Source of the DNA: Stanieria sp964562685
GTDB taxonomy: Bacteria; Cyanobacteriota; Cyanobacteriia; Cyanobacteriales; Xenococcaceae
Assembly (NCBI GenBank): GCA_964562685.1
Contig: CAZLUP010000002.1
Coordinates: 1 to 64,000 of the forward strand
Length of the DNA stretch: 64,000 nt
Direction: 5' to 3'
Below are positions 1-8,641 of the stretch, one piece after another. Under the pieces are notes generated by a model. That model worked only from the letters and a program-made list of their open reading frames with translations, ran no database searches and was not told the DNA's origin. A program made the translations under genes and the position numbers. The first letter of the stretch is position 1. Each line of letters opens with the position of its first letter.

Positions 1-358
1 GATCGACAGTTAGTTTTCCTTCAAATGCTTCAAAAGAAGCCTCTTTAATTGCTCGCGGATATGCTTCGTCAATTATTTCTTTCAGGACATCTCTAGTGGC
101 ATAATAACCCCCTGACTTTCTTCTTCTATTCGTGCGGTTAATATTGTCAATTGAGTTAAAAATAGATCTATCCCAGGAGCTAGTCGTTCTTTGTTCCGCC
201 TGTTGTTTAATTAGATGAAGTAAAAGAATAACCATATAGCTGTAGATTTTATTAAGCTTATCTTCCCTTGACATTTCATCTATTTCATCAATAATTTGCA
301 AAGCACCAATATAGTCCTGTGCTTCAATTTTCTTCCTTAATTCTTCTATTTCATACAT
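1..358 (-). CDS. DUF29-family protein (3' end outside the window)
   Basis: An open frame reads leftward from an ATG at 356-358 and runs off the window edge after about 119 codons. The protein begins MYEIEELRKKIEAQDY and contains the blocks DEMSREDKLNKIYSY and NRTNRRRKSGGYY, which I recognise as the N-terminal half of the cyanobacterial DUF29 family (usually about 140-150 residues, function unknown). Most of the protein is therefore present and only a short C-terminus is missing. It is divergent from the metallophosphoesterase gene. No function is claimed. Confidence 0.8.
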   Translation of the reverse strand, partial: MYEIEELRKKIEAQDYIGALQIIDEIDEMSREDKLNKIYSYMVILLLHLIKQQAEQRTTSSWDRSIFNSIDNINRTNRRRKSGGYYATRDVLKEIIDEAYPRAIKEASFEAFEGKLTVD

Positions 359-428
359 ACTTTTGACTTACCGCTCGGCGATATACCTATACTGATTTTA
401 TCAATTTGTTCTGGTGTGATTTTTAGAT

Positions 429-445
429 ATAATGATTATCATTAT
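429..445. promoter_or_regulatory. Fur/Zur-type palindromic operator
   Basis: A perfect 17-base palindrome (ATAATGATTATCATTAT) ends 17 bases before the metallophosphoesterase start. Its core has the 7-1-7 arrangement of AT-rich Fur-family boxes. A near-copy stands in front of the zur-like gene at 1313-1327, so the two genes look co-regulated by a Fur-family metal sensor, most likely Zur. The seen part is the palindrome; the regulator is inferred. Confidence 0.65.
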
Positions 446-462
446 TAAAAATACGCAGATCG

Positions 463-1212
463 ATGTGGGCAATTTTAAGCGGAATTGAAGGAAATATCGC
501 AGCTTACGAAGCAGTATTGGCAGATATCAAACGCCAACGCACCCCAGTAGAAGCATTGTATATTTTGGGCGATATCGTAGCAGCTAACCCAGATAGCAAA
601 AAAGTAATTAGACGAATTCAGAATCCTTTACCGGTCGAATTACAACCTCAAGTATGTGTCGGTTGGTGGGAAGAACAATGCTTTGCCTTACACGGTTTGG
701 GTTCGACAGCAGAACCCATAGAATTAATAGAACGCTTTGGCAAAGAAACTGCTAAACTTCTTTGGGATTCCGTATCTCGCGAAACTGTACAGTGGTTACG
801 CAACTGTCACTTTGGCTTCTTTGAATTAGATTGTTTGTTAATTCACGGTAGCACCGTTAGCGTTAGCGATGAGTTAACCCCCGAAACCGCACCCTGGCAA
901 ATGTTAGACCGTTTGCAGAGAGTACAGGCAAATCATCTCTTTTGTGGTCGTTCGGGTCAAGTATTTGAATATCAATTACAAGCAGGTTCGGTTAATAGTT
1001 CGGTGATGACTTTAGATCGTCAGCAACCCGTTCAGACTATTACTGCACCTAAAAAAAGAGTGATAGGGGTGGGTAATGTAGGGAGAGAACCAGGAAAGGC
1101 TACTTACACTCTTTATAATCCAAATAGCGATCTCGCCAAAGGCGAGGCACTGCGTGATCGCCTAGAGTTTAAAACAGTTTTTTATGGCAAGAAAAAGGGA
1201 TTTGGTAATTAG
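463..1212 (+). CDS. metallophosphoesterase-family protein, putative Zur regulon
   Basis: A 249-residue protein of the calcineurin-like metallophosphoesterase type. It opens MWAILSGIEGN, where the usual DxHGN metal motif is altered, followed by YILGDIVA (the GD block) and later LIHGS. The changed first motif means catalysis should not be assumed. ATG at 463 lies just behind the Fur/Zur-type palindrome, and the next gene is a broken zur-like gene, so the pair looks like a zinc-response locus. Near the C-terminus a 35-base dispersed hairpin repeat (1127-1161) is read in frame as SDLAKGEALRDR and looks like an insertion. Family call is fairly firm; substrate unknown. Confidence 0.75.
   Translation: MWAILSGIEGNIAAYEAVLADIKRQRTPVEALYILGDIVAANPDSKKVIRRIQNPLPVELQPQVCVGWWEEQCFALHGLGSTAEPIELIERFGKETAKLLWDSVSRETVQWLRNCHFGFFELDCLLIHGSTVSVSDELTPETAPWQMLDRLQRVQANHLFCGRSGQVFEYQLQAGSVNSSVMTLDRQQPVQTITAPKKRVIGVGNVGREPGKATYTLYNPNSDLAKGEALRDRLEFKTVFYGKKKGFGN
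1127..1161. repeat. short dispersed HIP1-like hairpin repeat inside a gene
   Basis: The segment starts GCGATC, contains TCGCC-AAA-GGCGA (5-bp stem) and ends GATCGC. It resembles small palindromic repeats scattered in cyanobacterial genomes. It is read through in frame near the 3' end of the metallophosphoesterase gene, adding about 12 residues. Confidence 0.5.
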
Positions 1213-1312
1213 TTTCAGCTTGCTAAAGACATGACGAAGTGCAGGAACAGGTAGTCAGAGACAACTTTCTGGTAAATTGGTAATCTCATTTTTTAACGCT
1301 ATTATTGGTAAA

Positions 1313-1327
1313 TAATAATTATCATTA
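1313..1327. promoter_or_regulatory. second Fur/Zur-type operator
   Basis: TAATAATTATCATTA is a 7-1-7 inverted repeat with one mismatched pair, closely resembling the perfect palindrome at 429-445. It lies about 85 bases before the truncated zur-like gene, as expected for autoregulation of a Fur-family gene. Confidence 0.55.
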
Positions 1328-1412
1328 TTGTTAAATATAAATCAAAAGTTTTTCTTAAATCGAGCTACTCCTCATCTCTTTTCCCAACTAAGTTTTATAG
1401 CCATTAGTTTTT

Positions 1413-1583
1413 ATGCCAGTTCAACGATCCCGCAGTCAAAAAATTATTCTCAATCTCCTCCAACAACTCCAGCAAGAAATTGATGCTCAAGATTTATATT
1501 TGGAGTTACGCGGTCAAGGCAAAAAGATAGGATTAGCAAAGGTATATCGTGCATTAAAAACTCTTCATTACATCAAGTTCTAA
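1413..1583 (+). pseudogene. zur: truncated Fur-family regulator (zur-like), N-terminal 56 codons
   Basis: ATG at 1413 opens a 56-codon frame ending at TAA 1581-1583. It has the Fur-family N-terminal winged-helix pattern (RSRSQKIILNLLQQL, AQDLYLELR, then IGLAKVYRALKTL, the recognition-helix region). Intact family members have about 130-150 residues with zinc-binding Cys/His in the C-terminal half; all of that is missing here. From about base 1571 the sequence changes to IS630-type transposase code, so the gene was cut by a mobile-element event. The preceding operator and phosphoesterase point to Zur rather than Fur or PerR, but the metal-sensing part is absent, so this is an inference. Confidence 0.75.
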
Positions 1584-1774
1584 CCAGCCCAGCTTCTGAT
1601 GGGGGATTGTGGAATGGTCGGAAAGTAGCAGAATGGATGAGCGAGGTAACAGGAAAAAAAGTAAGTCGGATGAGAGGTTGGGAATACCTCAAGCAAATGG
1701 AATATACCCTTAAAGTTCCAAGAGCGCAACATCAAGAAAGTTCTTGGTCAGAACAACAGGAGTGGAAAAAAACT
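1574..1774 (+). pseudogene. IS630-family transposase fragment
   Basis: Reading the frame of position 1574 gives QVLTSPASDGGLWNG, RKVAEWMSEVTG and RMRGWEYLKQMEYTLKVPR, the internal winged-helix part of IS630-type transposases. There is no start, no DDE catalytic domain and no visible terminal inverted repeats. The homology fades near W at about 1774, before a low-complexity run (ACGGGGATAC repeats, 1816-1860). It begins within a few bases of where the zur-like reading ends, so it marks the breakpoint of that gene. Confidence 0.75.
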
Positions 1775-1921
1775 TGGTTTATATCAGGTTCGCTTAAACA
1801 GTTAAATGTGATGATTGATACGGGGACACGGGGATACGGGGATACAGAGACGCGGAGAGAATTTATTTTAAGTGATTATCAGAACTTGATATTAGAAATA
1901 TTTAGAAAATCATTGCAAATC

Positions 1922-1986
1922 GTAAGGGCGAACCGCCGTTCGCCCTTACAGGATTTTTGTCCTAACCTAAATACGTAGTGCTATAG
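1922..1986. repeat. hairpin plus MITE end, remnant element
   Basis: A 12-bp perfect stem (GTAAGGGCGAAC, loop CGCC, 1922-1949) is followed by a terminal sequence that, read on the minus strand, is CTATAGCACTACGTATTTAG and continues GTTAGGACAA. Nearly the same terminus bounds the complete element at 59533-59641. The opposite end is not visible, so this copy looks truncated. Confidence 0.6.
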
Positions 1987-1999
1987 TAGGTAACAACTT

Positions 2000-3172
2000 T
2001 TAATAAAGTGGAACGTTGGAATCTATTTCTTTACTCCAAGCAGTAATACCGCCTTTAACATTTGTACCTTCAATACCAGCTTTTTTAAGAATGCTTAGAG
2101 CTTTTGCCGATCTTCCACCCAATTTACAATGAGCGATTAAACGATGACCATTGGCTATTTGCTTGATTTTTTCAATTCCATCACCATCTTCAATCTCTGG
2201 CAAGGGAACTAAAATAGAGCCTGGAATTTTAGCAATTTCGTATTCGTTGACGTTACGAACATCAATCAAAATAAAAGCATCCGCACTATGATCGATCAGT
2301 TCTTTTAACTCCTGTACCGTCATTTCAGGAATTTCACCTTGTTGTTTCGCTTCGGCTGCCTTAGCTTGAGGAATACCACAAAATTGTTCGTAATCGATTA
2401 ATTTTTCAATTACAGGACGAATGGGATTAGGTCGCAGTTTGAGTTCGCGGAACTTCATGTCCCAGGCATTGTAAAGCAATAATCTACCACTCAGGGTATT
2501 TTCTGCACCAAGAATAATTTTGATCGTTTCTGTAGCTTGGATTGTGCCAATAATACCAGGAAGTACCCCTAAGACTCCCCCTTCAGCGCAAGAAGGAACC
2601 ATTCCTGGAGGTGGTGGTTCGGGATATAAATCACGATAGTTTGGACCGTCTTGGTAATTGAAGACAGTTGCTTGTCCTTCAAAACGGAAAATTGAACCAT
2701 AAACATTAGGCTTGTTTAAAAGAACACAAGCATCGTTAGTTAGATAACGAGTAGGAAAATTATCTGTCCCATCGACTATGACATCATAGGGAGCAAAAAT
2801 ATCGAGGGCATTAGCTGAAGTTAGCGCAGTTTGGTATAAATCTATCTGACAATAAGGATTTATCTCTAAAATTCTCTGTTTGGCTGATTCGATTTTGGGT
2901 TTACCTACCGAAGATGTGCCGTGAATGATTTGACGTTGTAAATTGGAGTGATCGACTGTATCAAAATCGACAATGCCAATTCTACCAATTCCGGCTGCTG
3001 CCAAGTAAAGCAACAAAGGTGAACCAAGTCCACCAGTGCCAATACAGAGAACGCTAGCTGCTTTTAAGCGTTTCTGTCCCTCCAGTCCTACCTCTGGCAA
3101 AATAATATGACGAGAATATCGTTGATAGTCGTCTTGAGTTAGTTCTATTTCATCCAAATTGGGATTTAACAT
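2000..3172 (-). CDS. moeB: MoeB/ThiF-type adenylyltransferase fused to rhodanese domain
   Basis: A 390-residue protein with an E1-like adenylation domain (nucleotide motif GTGGLGSP from residue 45, IVDGTDNFPTRY, PSCAEGGVLG) and a C-terminal rhodanese domain with Cys349 in HCKLGGRS. It should adenylate the C-terminus of a small sulfur carrier (MoaD/ThiS type) and supply sulfur, as in molybdopterin or thiamin synthesis. The CxxC zinc pair usual before the PPPG segment is replaced by DLYP, so the zinc site seems absent, as in many rhodanese-fused members. No moa or thi genes are adjacent, so the exact carrier is unresolved. Confidence 0.85.
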   Translation of the reverse strand: MLNPNLDEIELTQDDYQRYSRHIILPEVGLEGQKRLKAASVLCIGTGGLGSPLLLYLAAAGIGRIGIVDFDTVDHSNLQRQIIHGTSSVGKPKIESAKQRILEINPYCQIDLYQTALTSANALDIFAPYDVIVDGTDNFPTRYLTNDACVLLNKPNVYGSIFRFEGQATVFNYQDGPNYRDLYPEPPPPGMVPSCAEGGVLGVLPGIIGTIQATETIKIILGAENTLSGRLLLYNAWDMKFRELKLRPNPIRPVIEKLIDYEQFCGIPQAKAAEAKQQGEIPEMTVQELKELIDHSADAFILIDVRNVNEYEIAKIPGSILVPLPEIEDGDGIEKIKQIANGHRLIAHCKLGGRSAKALSILKKAGIEGTNVKGGITAWSKEIDSNVPLY

Positions 3173-3467
3173 GGTCGTTGGGTTTAATCTGCTGTGATAT
3201 TGGAGACTGGGATAAGCAACGGAGGGAAGTTAAGTTGGGGTTAAATAAATTGTAATTATTTACTAAATATTCGCTCTCCGAATTTCTTATTTTACAAAAT
3301 TCTATCTGGCTAAAGAGCATTATTAAATTTATTAATTTATCTAAACTTATTCAAGGAGTAAAGCGATCGCGCTTTTTAGCTGGAATCTGCTCGATTATTT
3401 GTCAATTGCTGTGAAGGTTGGAATTTCTTTTGGCATTACCATTGATTTAATTTGTTACTTAAATTAA

Positions 3468-3719
3468 TTAAAAGTTAGGTAAAGGAATTTTATCTCCGCA
3501 TTCATAGGCGGTTTCAAGCCATAATTCTTTAGCTTCATTAATATTATTAATAGTCTCTTCTAAATTTTCTCCCTGAGTTAAACATCCGGGTAAATCTTTG
3601 ATTTCTGCAACATATCCTCCTTCTACGTCGGGATAGAGAGTGATTGGATATTGAAGAGTTAAATAATATTCTAGAGGGTTTTCATTAATAGCATTATCTA
3701 TTTGGTTAAATGCTGTCAT
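3468..3719 (-). CDS. hicB: HicB-family antitoxin
   Basis: An 83-residue protein with the HicB fold signature: YPITLYPDVEGGYVAEIKDL, PGCLTQGE, and a helix ending ELWLETA. It has no C-terminal DNA-binding extension, so it is the short HicB form. It overlaps the hicA reading frame by 14 bases, and hicA is upstream, the usual toxin-first order. Expected role: bind and neutralise the HicA ribonuclease. Confidence 0.85.
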   Translation of the reverse strand: MTAFNQIDNAINENPLEYYLTLQYPITLYPDVEGGYVAEIKDLPGCLTQGENLEETINNINEAKELWLETAYECGDKIPLPNF

Positions 3720-3960
3720 TTTTGTCTTCCTTGAGATTTAAAAGTTCAACAATTTTCTGCACATAAACTCCCTTAACTTTTTGCCCTCCTTTTTTGGGAA
3801 TAGTAATTTTTCTGCCTTGGGAATCTCGAAAGCTATGATGACTATCTTTAGAGCGTTGTTCTTCAAAACCAAATGCTTTTAGTACATAAACTACATCCCC
3901 AAAACTAACTTCAGGAGGCTTTTGGAGAAATTGAAGGATGAGTTTTTCTAATTTGCTCAT
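3706..3960 (-). CDS. hicA: HicA-family mRNA interferase toxin
   Basis: An 84-residue double-stranded-RNA-binding-like protein with the HicA catalytic histidine region (SHHSFRD) and the tail segment IPKKGGQKVKGVYVQKI. HicA toxins cleave mRNA independently of the ribosome until bound by HicB. It is the first gene of a two-gene operon with a coding overlap to hicB, which suggests translational coupling. Confidence 0.85.
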   Translation of the reverse strand: MSKLEKLILQFLQKPPEVSFGDVVYVLKAFGFEEQRSKDSHHSFRDSQGRKITIPKKGGQKVKGVYVQKIVELLNLKEDKNDSI

Positions 3961-4048
3961 TTTTTATTTTATCATTCGTTTCTTATACGGAAGCTAGATG
4001 AGTCTACTACCTATATTGAATATTGAATAACTTCCGACTCAATGCTAA

Positions 4049-5290
4049 TTATTCTTTCAAAATCGTCTTAGAAACAAGTCGAGTTTTTTTCTTTTCTCCT
4101 TGAGACAATTCTTCTCCTGCTTGGAGACGAGTAGCACTGGTTTGTAGTACAGTCGCTCCTTGTTCATCTCCTAACTGCAATGCCGTTTTAGCTGCTGTTT
4201 GTAACATGGTTGCTGCACCAGCCAGATCTCCTTGTTGGAGTTTGGCTTCGGCGATTTGAGTTTGACGATATTTGGCTAAGGCAAGTACCGAATGATGTAC
4301 TTCTGGGTTGGGTGCAGGTTGATATTGCTCTTTTACTTCTACTTCGATGGGAAAAATTTCGGAAAATAAAGCTTCTTTGCCTAAAGAGGGGTCATCATAA
4401 CGGATTTGTACTGAGGCAATTTGCTGTTGTCCTGGTTCTTCTGGATAGATGTAGAGATTGACTAAAATTATTCTCTCACAGTCAATCATTAAATCGCCCA
4501 AGCGAACAGTAAAATAATTCCCTTCTAATTGAATTGGTAATTCTACGGTTTCTGGAGAGACTTGAGCCACAGGTTTTAATTCTGCCAGGCGGACTTCAGG
4601 CATTAATTCCATCATCAGGTAGGCATTAGTTAAGCCGACAGTTTGAACGCGAGTGAATAATTTTTCAAACTCAGCGATCGCTTGTTCTGGTTGTTCGATG
4701 TATGTAAGACTACCTCCAGCAGAATCGGCAATTTGTTCTAACACATCCTGATTCCAATGCTCGCCAAAACCGAGAGTATTAATCGTGATATTGTGTTCTG
4801 AGGCGAGTTGAGCTAGTTTTAAACAGCGTTGATTGTCACCGTGTTCGTTTTCGCCGTCGGTTAATAAAAAGATTTGGGAGACGGTATTTTGTTTACCCGC
4901 AGCTATTTCTTTAATGCCTAGTTTCAAGCCTTCATCAATCGCAGTTCCTCCATCTGCTACCAATGTGTCAATTTGTCGCTCAATTTGACTGGAATCGCTG
5001 ACTAATTGATTAGAAATAATTACTTTAGCTCGATGATCGAAAGCTACCACCGAAATGCGATCACGCTTAGTTAATTTTTTGATCAGGTTGACTGCTGCTG
5101 CTTTGACTTTTTCTAAGGGTTTACCATTCATTGAACCACTACGGTCTAAAATTAGACACAAATTGAGCGGTAAATTTTGTTCTCTGGCATCGTTAATGGC
5201 AGAAATAGCAAGAGAAAGTTGACGTTGACTACTTCTTTGTTGAACGTCAAGATAAGGATCGCTAAGAGCAGACTTTAAACCAACGTGCAT
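4049..5290 (-). CDS. von Willebrand factor A domain protein
   Basis: 413 residues. A VWA domain spans about residues 35-220, with the metal-ion-dependent adhesion motif DRSGSM (from Asp49), a Thr at GGTAI, and LLTDGENEHGD. The C-terminal part is a helical region rich in Ala and Gln. No signal peptide is visible, so it is probably cytoplasmic. Stand-alone VWA proteins of this length are common in cyanobacteria with no assigned role. It is monocistronic here. Confidence 0.8.
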   Translation of the reverse strand: MHVGLKSALSDPYLDVQQRSSQRQLSLAISAINDAREQNLPLNLCLILDRSGSMNGKPLEKVKAAAVNLIKKLTKRDRISVVAFDHRAKVIISNQLVSDSSQIERQIDTLVADGGTAIDEGLKLGIKEIAAGKQNTVSQIFLLTDGENEHGDNQRCLKLAQLASEHNITINTLGFGEHWNQDVLEQIADSAGGSLTYIEQPEQAIAEFEKLFTRVQTVGLTNAYLMMELMPEVRLAELKPVAQVSPETVELPIQLEGNYFTVRLGDLMIDCERIILVNLYIYPEEPGQQQIASVQIRYDDPSLGKEALFSEIFPIEVEVKEQYQPAPNPEVHHSVLALAKYRQTQIAEAKLQQGDLAGAATMLQTAAKTALQLGDEQGATVLQTSATRLQAGEELSQGEKKKTRLVSKTILKE

Positions 5291-5387
5291 GGCTCAAATC
5301 AAAAAATTAAGAATGAAGAAGAGTAATTAATGATTACTCTGTTCTAAGATAACGCGATCTATCCTATTTTTTAGAATTAAATTTTAG

Positions 5388-7136
5388 TTAAAACTTATTA
5401 GTCAACCAAATAGATTGATAAGGTTTGAGCGTCATTTTATCCTCGTGATCGTCGAGAATTTGATTGCCAATCAAATCGTACCAAGTATCAATGCAAACCA
5501 AATTGAGATAAGATAAACGTAATTTCTGCTGGCGATCGCTAAGATTAAAAATACAGAAAATACTCTGATCTCTGTTTCTACTTTGTCGCCAAAAAGCAAA
5601 TAAACTTTTATTCATCGGGTGCAAAGTATATTGAGTAGCGTTAGGATGAAAAGCTGGTTGACGACGGCGAATTTTAATTCTGCGACTGAGTTCGGTCAAA
5701 ACTCGAGATTGAGGTGATTGAGGATCGCTTAATAATTCTTCTAATTGATTGAGTTCCCATCGATGACGATTAATTGAACGTTTGCGTCCAGTTTTGGCAA
5801 CATTATCGTAGTCATTAGGAGTTGCCAATAAACTATGAATGTAAAAGGCAGGAATGCCTTCAATGGACATCATAATGGTTTGGGAACAAATAAATCTTTC
5901 CACCTGCCATTGATCTTCGCCGTGGACAGTTCCTTTTAAGGCATCAAACAGAGAAATATTAATTTCATAAGGACTTTCTGTACCATCAGCATTTTGTCTC
6001 ATGCTAATTTGTCCGCCAAATCTCTGCATGGTTTCTAGCAGTTGATGATATTCTTTTTCTGCTAGTAATCCTTCGGCGGGACGAACACCAATCCCATCAT
6101 GGGAAGCAGTAAAGTTTAGATAAGCACAACCAATTGGGGCTGGTGGCATACTCATCATCCAGGTTTTCAGATGTTCTGATTTACCTTGTAAAAGTGCATT
6201 CAGAAGTAGAGGCGGGAGACTAAAGTTGTAGATCATGTGTGCTTCGTCTCGATTACCGAAGTAACTCAAATTTTCCCGATTTGGTACATTTGTTTCGGTA
6301 ATCAGAGCAACATCTGCATTCAGCATTTGTAGCAATTCGCGCATCAGTCTAATTGCAGCGTGGGTTTCAGTCAGATGAATGCAGCTAGTTCCAATTTTTT
6401 TCCAAAGATAACCAACCGCATCAAGACGAATATATTTTGCGCCTCTTTGAACATAAAAGAGGATAATTTTAATAAATTCGATCAAAACATCGGGATTAGC
6501 AAAATTGAGATCGAGTTGGTCATGACTGAACGTAGCCCAAAGATACTTTGTCCCATTAACTGTTGCAACTGGTGCTAAAAGTGGGCTGCTACGAGGACGG
6601 ACTACGTTGCGAAGATCTGTAGTCGGTTCTACTTCAATAAAATAATCACATCCTGGTTTTTCGCCTTGCTGATATTGTTTAAACCAAACACTTTGACTGG
6701 AAACATGATTGATTACCAAATCAACCATTAGATTGAACTTACTAGCAATATCTTCAATATCTTCCCAATCTCCCAATTCTGGATTGACTTGAAGATAATC
6801 AATCACTGCAAAACCGTCATCAGAACTATAGGGAAAAAAGGGTAAAATATGAATTCCCGTAACTGTCTCATGGAAATATTTAGTGAGAAAGCGATCAAGA
6901 GTAGCTAAAGGTTTTTCCACTGTAGGATTAATTACACTATCACCGTAAGTAATGAGAAGAACATTATTCTCACTCCATTTATTTAAATTTTCTTCTTTTG
7001 ACGGTGCAAAATGTTCTGCTAGTAGAAGATAAATTTTATCTACCAGTTTTTCTGCTGCCTCTTTACCATAAAGTCTTTGGAGTAAAGGTTTGACCTTCCA
7101 GGAAAAATGTTTGACTTGTTCAATCGATACCGTCAT
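5388..7136 (-). CDS. GH13 sucrose-phosphorylase-like glycosidase
   Basis: About 582 residues from the ATG at 7134-7136 (a TTG three codons upstream is the alternative). It is a GH13 barrel: nucleophile Asp239 in IRLDAVGYLWK, acid/base Glu281 in LITETNVP, and TASHDGIGVRP holding the third acidic residue. The overall order matches GH13_18 enzymes (sucrose, glucosylglycerol or glucosylglycerate phosphorylases). Cyanobacteria use such enzymes on compatible solutes or sucrose. The substrate cannot be read from sequence alone. An invertase is encoded 34 kb away, not linked. Confidence 0.75.
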   Translation of the reverse strand: MTVSIEQVKHFSWKVKPLLQRLYGKEAAEKLVDKIYLLLAEHFAPSKEENLNKWSENNVLLITYGDSVINPTVEKPLATLDRFLTKYFHETVTGIHILPFFPYSSDDGFAVIDYLQVNPELGDWEDIEDIASKFNLMVDLVINHVSSQSVWFKQYQQGEKPGCDYFIEVEPTTDLRNVVRPRSSPLLAPVATVNGTKYLWATFSHDQLDLNFANPDVLIEFIKIILFYVQRGAKYIRLDAVGYLWKKIGTSCIHLTETHAAIRLMRELLQMLNADVALITETNVPNRENLSYFGNRDEAHMIYNFSLPPLLLNALLQGKSEHLKTWMMSMPPAPIGCAYLNFTASHDGIGVRPAEGLLAEKEYHQLLETMQRFGGQISMRQNADGTESPYEINISLFDALKGTVHGEDQWQVERFICSQTIMMSIEGIPAFYIHSLLATPNDYDNVAKTGRKRSINRHRWELNQLEELLSDPQSPQSRVLTELSRRIKIRRRQPAFHPNATQYTLHPMNKSLFAFWRQSRNRDQSIFCIFNLSDRQQKLRLSYLNLVCIDTWYDLIGNQILDDHEDKMTLKPYQSIWLTNKF

Positions 7137-7551
7137 GAATCTCAATAATCTACTGCTATGAATACAACGAGTCTAATCAGCAAAGTTGATCAAAGATTTT
7201 TTTGCTTGCTGGTCGACTCCAATAATTGATTAGTTACCACCGATTAAATTCAGTGGATAGTTTTTCTTTTTTGAAAAAAACTCAATGGTTAGATGTTACG
7301 AAAGAGATCTTCTCTTTAGCTACTGTGTTAATTTTTTTTATTTAAGTTAGCAAATCTAAGTTTTTGTAATCAATCATTAACTTTATCAGCCGTTAACAAT
7401 TGTCACGACGTATCTGTCAAAAATTGATGAACTTTTAGCTCAATTTAACTAAATTACTGTCTCAATTTATACTAAACTTCGCTAGCAAATTCGTTATTGT
7501 CAACATAACGATGAACATAATGCAAATTAAGCCGACAGTAAGCAAGTATTT
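7137..7551. other. divergent intergenic region
   Basis: 415 bases between the divergent GH13 and LysR genes, strongly AT-rich. Apart from the palindrome at 7491-7511 I see no open frame or structured RNA. It must hold both promoters. Confidence 0.5.
7491..7511. promoter_or_regulatory. palindromic operator before the LysR gene
   Basis: TCGTTAT and ATAACGA form a perfect 7-bp inverted repeat with a 7-base spacer, 41-61 bases before the LysR start. Size and position fit a LysR-type regulatory site, probably autoregulatory. Confidence 0.5.
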
Positions 7552-8532
7552 ATGCGGATTGAACAACTACAAGCTTTTTTAGCTGTGACAGAAACTGGTA
7601 ATTTTGGGCAGGCAGCCAAAAAATGTGGGGTAACTCAATCTACTATAAGTCGTCAAATTCAATCTTTAGAACAAGATTTAGGCTTACTTCTGTTTCATCG
7701 TACTTCCCAAGCAAAACTAACGGTGGGAGGAGAAAAATTATTGCCCCGCGCCCTCAAAATTTGCCAAGAATGGGAAAAAGTTCGTGCTGAGTTTACTGAT
7801 TTGGCAACAGGAAAACAACCAGAACTTTGTGTGGCAGCGATCCATTCTGTCTGCGCTCATTATCTTCCGCCAGTGTTACAGAAATTTTGTGCAACTCATC
7901 CAGAAATTCAGTTACGGGTGACGGCGTTAGGAAGCGATCGCGCTTTGAAGGTGTTACGAGATGGTTTGGTAGATGTGGCGATTGTGATGAATAATCGTTT
8001 TTTGACTTCTTCAGCAGAAATGGTAGTAGATGTACTTTATGAAGAAGAAATTCAAGTTTTGATGTCAGCAGATCATCCCCTAACTAAATATGAAACTATT
8101 ACTTGGTCAGAATTAGTTAAATATCCCCAAGTAGTATTTAAGGATGGTTATGGAATGCAAAGATTAGTACGAGAATGGTTTGCCCGTCACAATGTCGAAC
8201 CAAAAACAATTATGGAATTGAATACCCTAGATGCTTTTCGGGGTGTAGTCAGACAAGGAGAAATAATTGCTTTACTTCCTCAAGCAGCCTTAATAGAGTC
8301 TAGACAAGATCCTACTTTAGCCATTCGTTCGATTAGTACACCGGATCAGTTAGTTTCTCAGGATATTTCATCGGTAGAACTTAACAACCATTTAACTCGT
8401 CAAGTAGTCTTAGTAACCACAAGCGATCGCCTTTCAATTCCGCCAATTGCTCATTTTTGCAATTTGGTTAAACAAATGAATCACATTACCACTACCCTAT
8501 GGAGTGAGAAACAATTAGTAGGTAATTGCTAA
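7552..8532 (+). CDS. LysR-family transcriptional regulator
   Basis: 326 residues. The N-terminal winged helix-turn-helix is clear (MRIEQLQAFLAVTETGNFGQ, QSTISRQIQSLEQDLG, LLFHRTS), followed by a periplasmic-binding-like effector domain from about residue 90. A perfect inverted repeat lies just upstream. The next gene on the same strand, 110 bases on, encodes a TrpD-like protein and may be part of its regulon. The effector is unknown. Confidence 0.9.
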   Translation: MRIEQLQAFLAVTETGNFGQAAKKCGVTQSTISRQIQSLEQDLGLLLFHRTSQAKLTVGGEKLLPRALKICQEWEKVRAEFTDLATGKQPELCVAAIHSVCAHYLPPVLQKFCATHPEIQLRVTALGSDRALKVLRDGLVDVAIVMNNRFLTSSAEMVVDVLYEEEIQVLMSADHPLTKYETITWSELVKYPQVVFKDGYGMQRLVREWFARHNVEPKTIMELNTLDAFRGVVRQGEIIALLPQAALIESRQDPTLAIRSISTPDQLVSQDISSVELNNHLTRQVVLVTTSDRLSIPPIAHFCNLVKQMNHITTTLWSEKQLVGNC

Positions 8533-8641
8533 TTACTAAAACAATCTTAAGTTTGTTTAAAATCAATTAGACGAAAATTTGATTACCTCTCAATTTGCTG
8601 AACCCTGACCTCTGTTTTAATTCAAGCGGACTTAAAATGAT

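Noticed and set aside
1607..1978. A complete 123-codon gene
   Set aside because: Only the first part is IS630-like; the rest reads through low-complexity repeats and a MITE, so it is a chance extension of a remnant.
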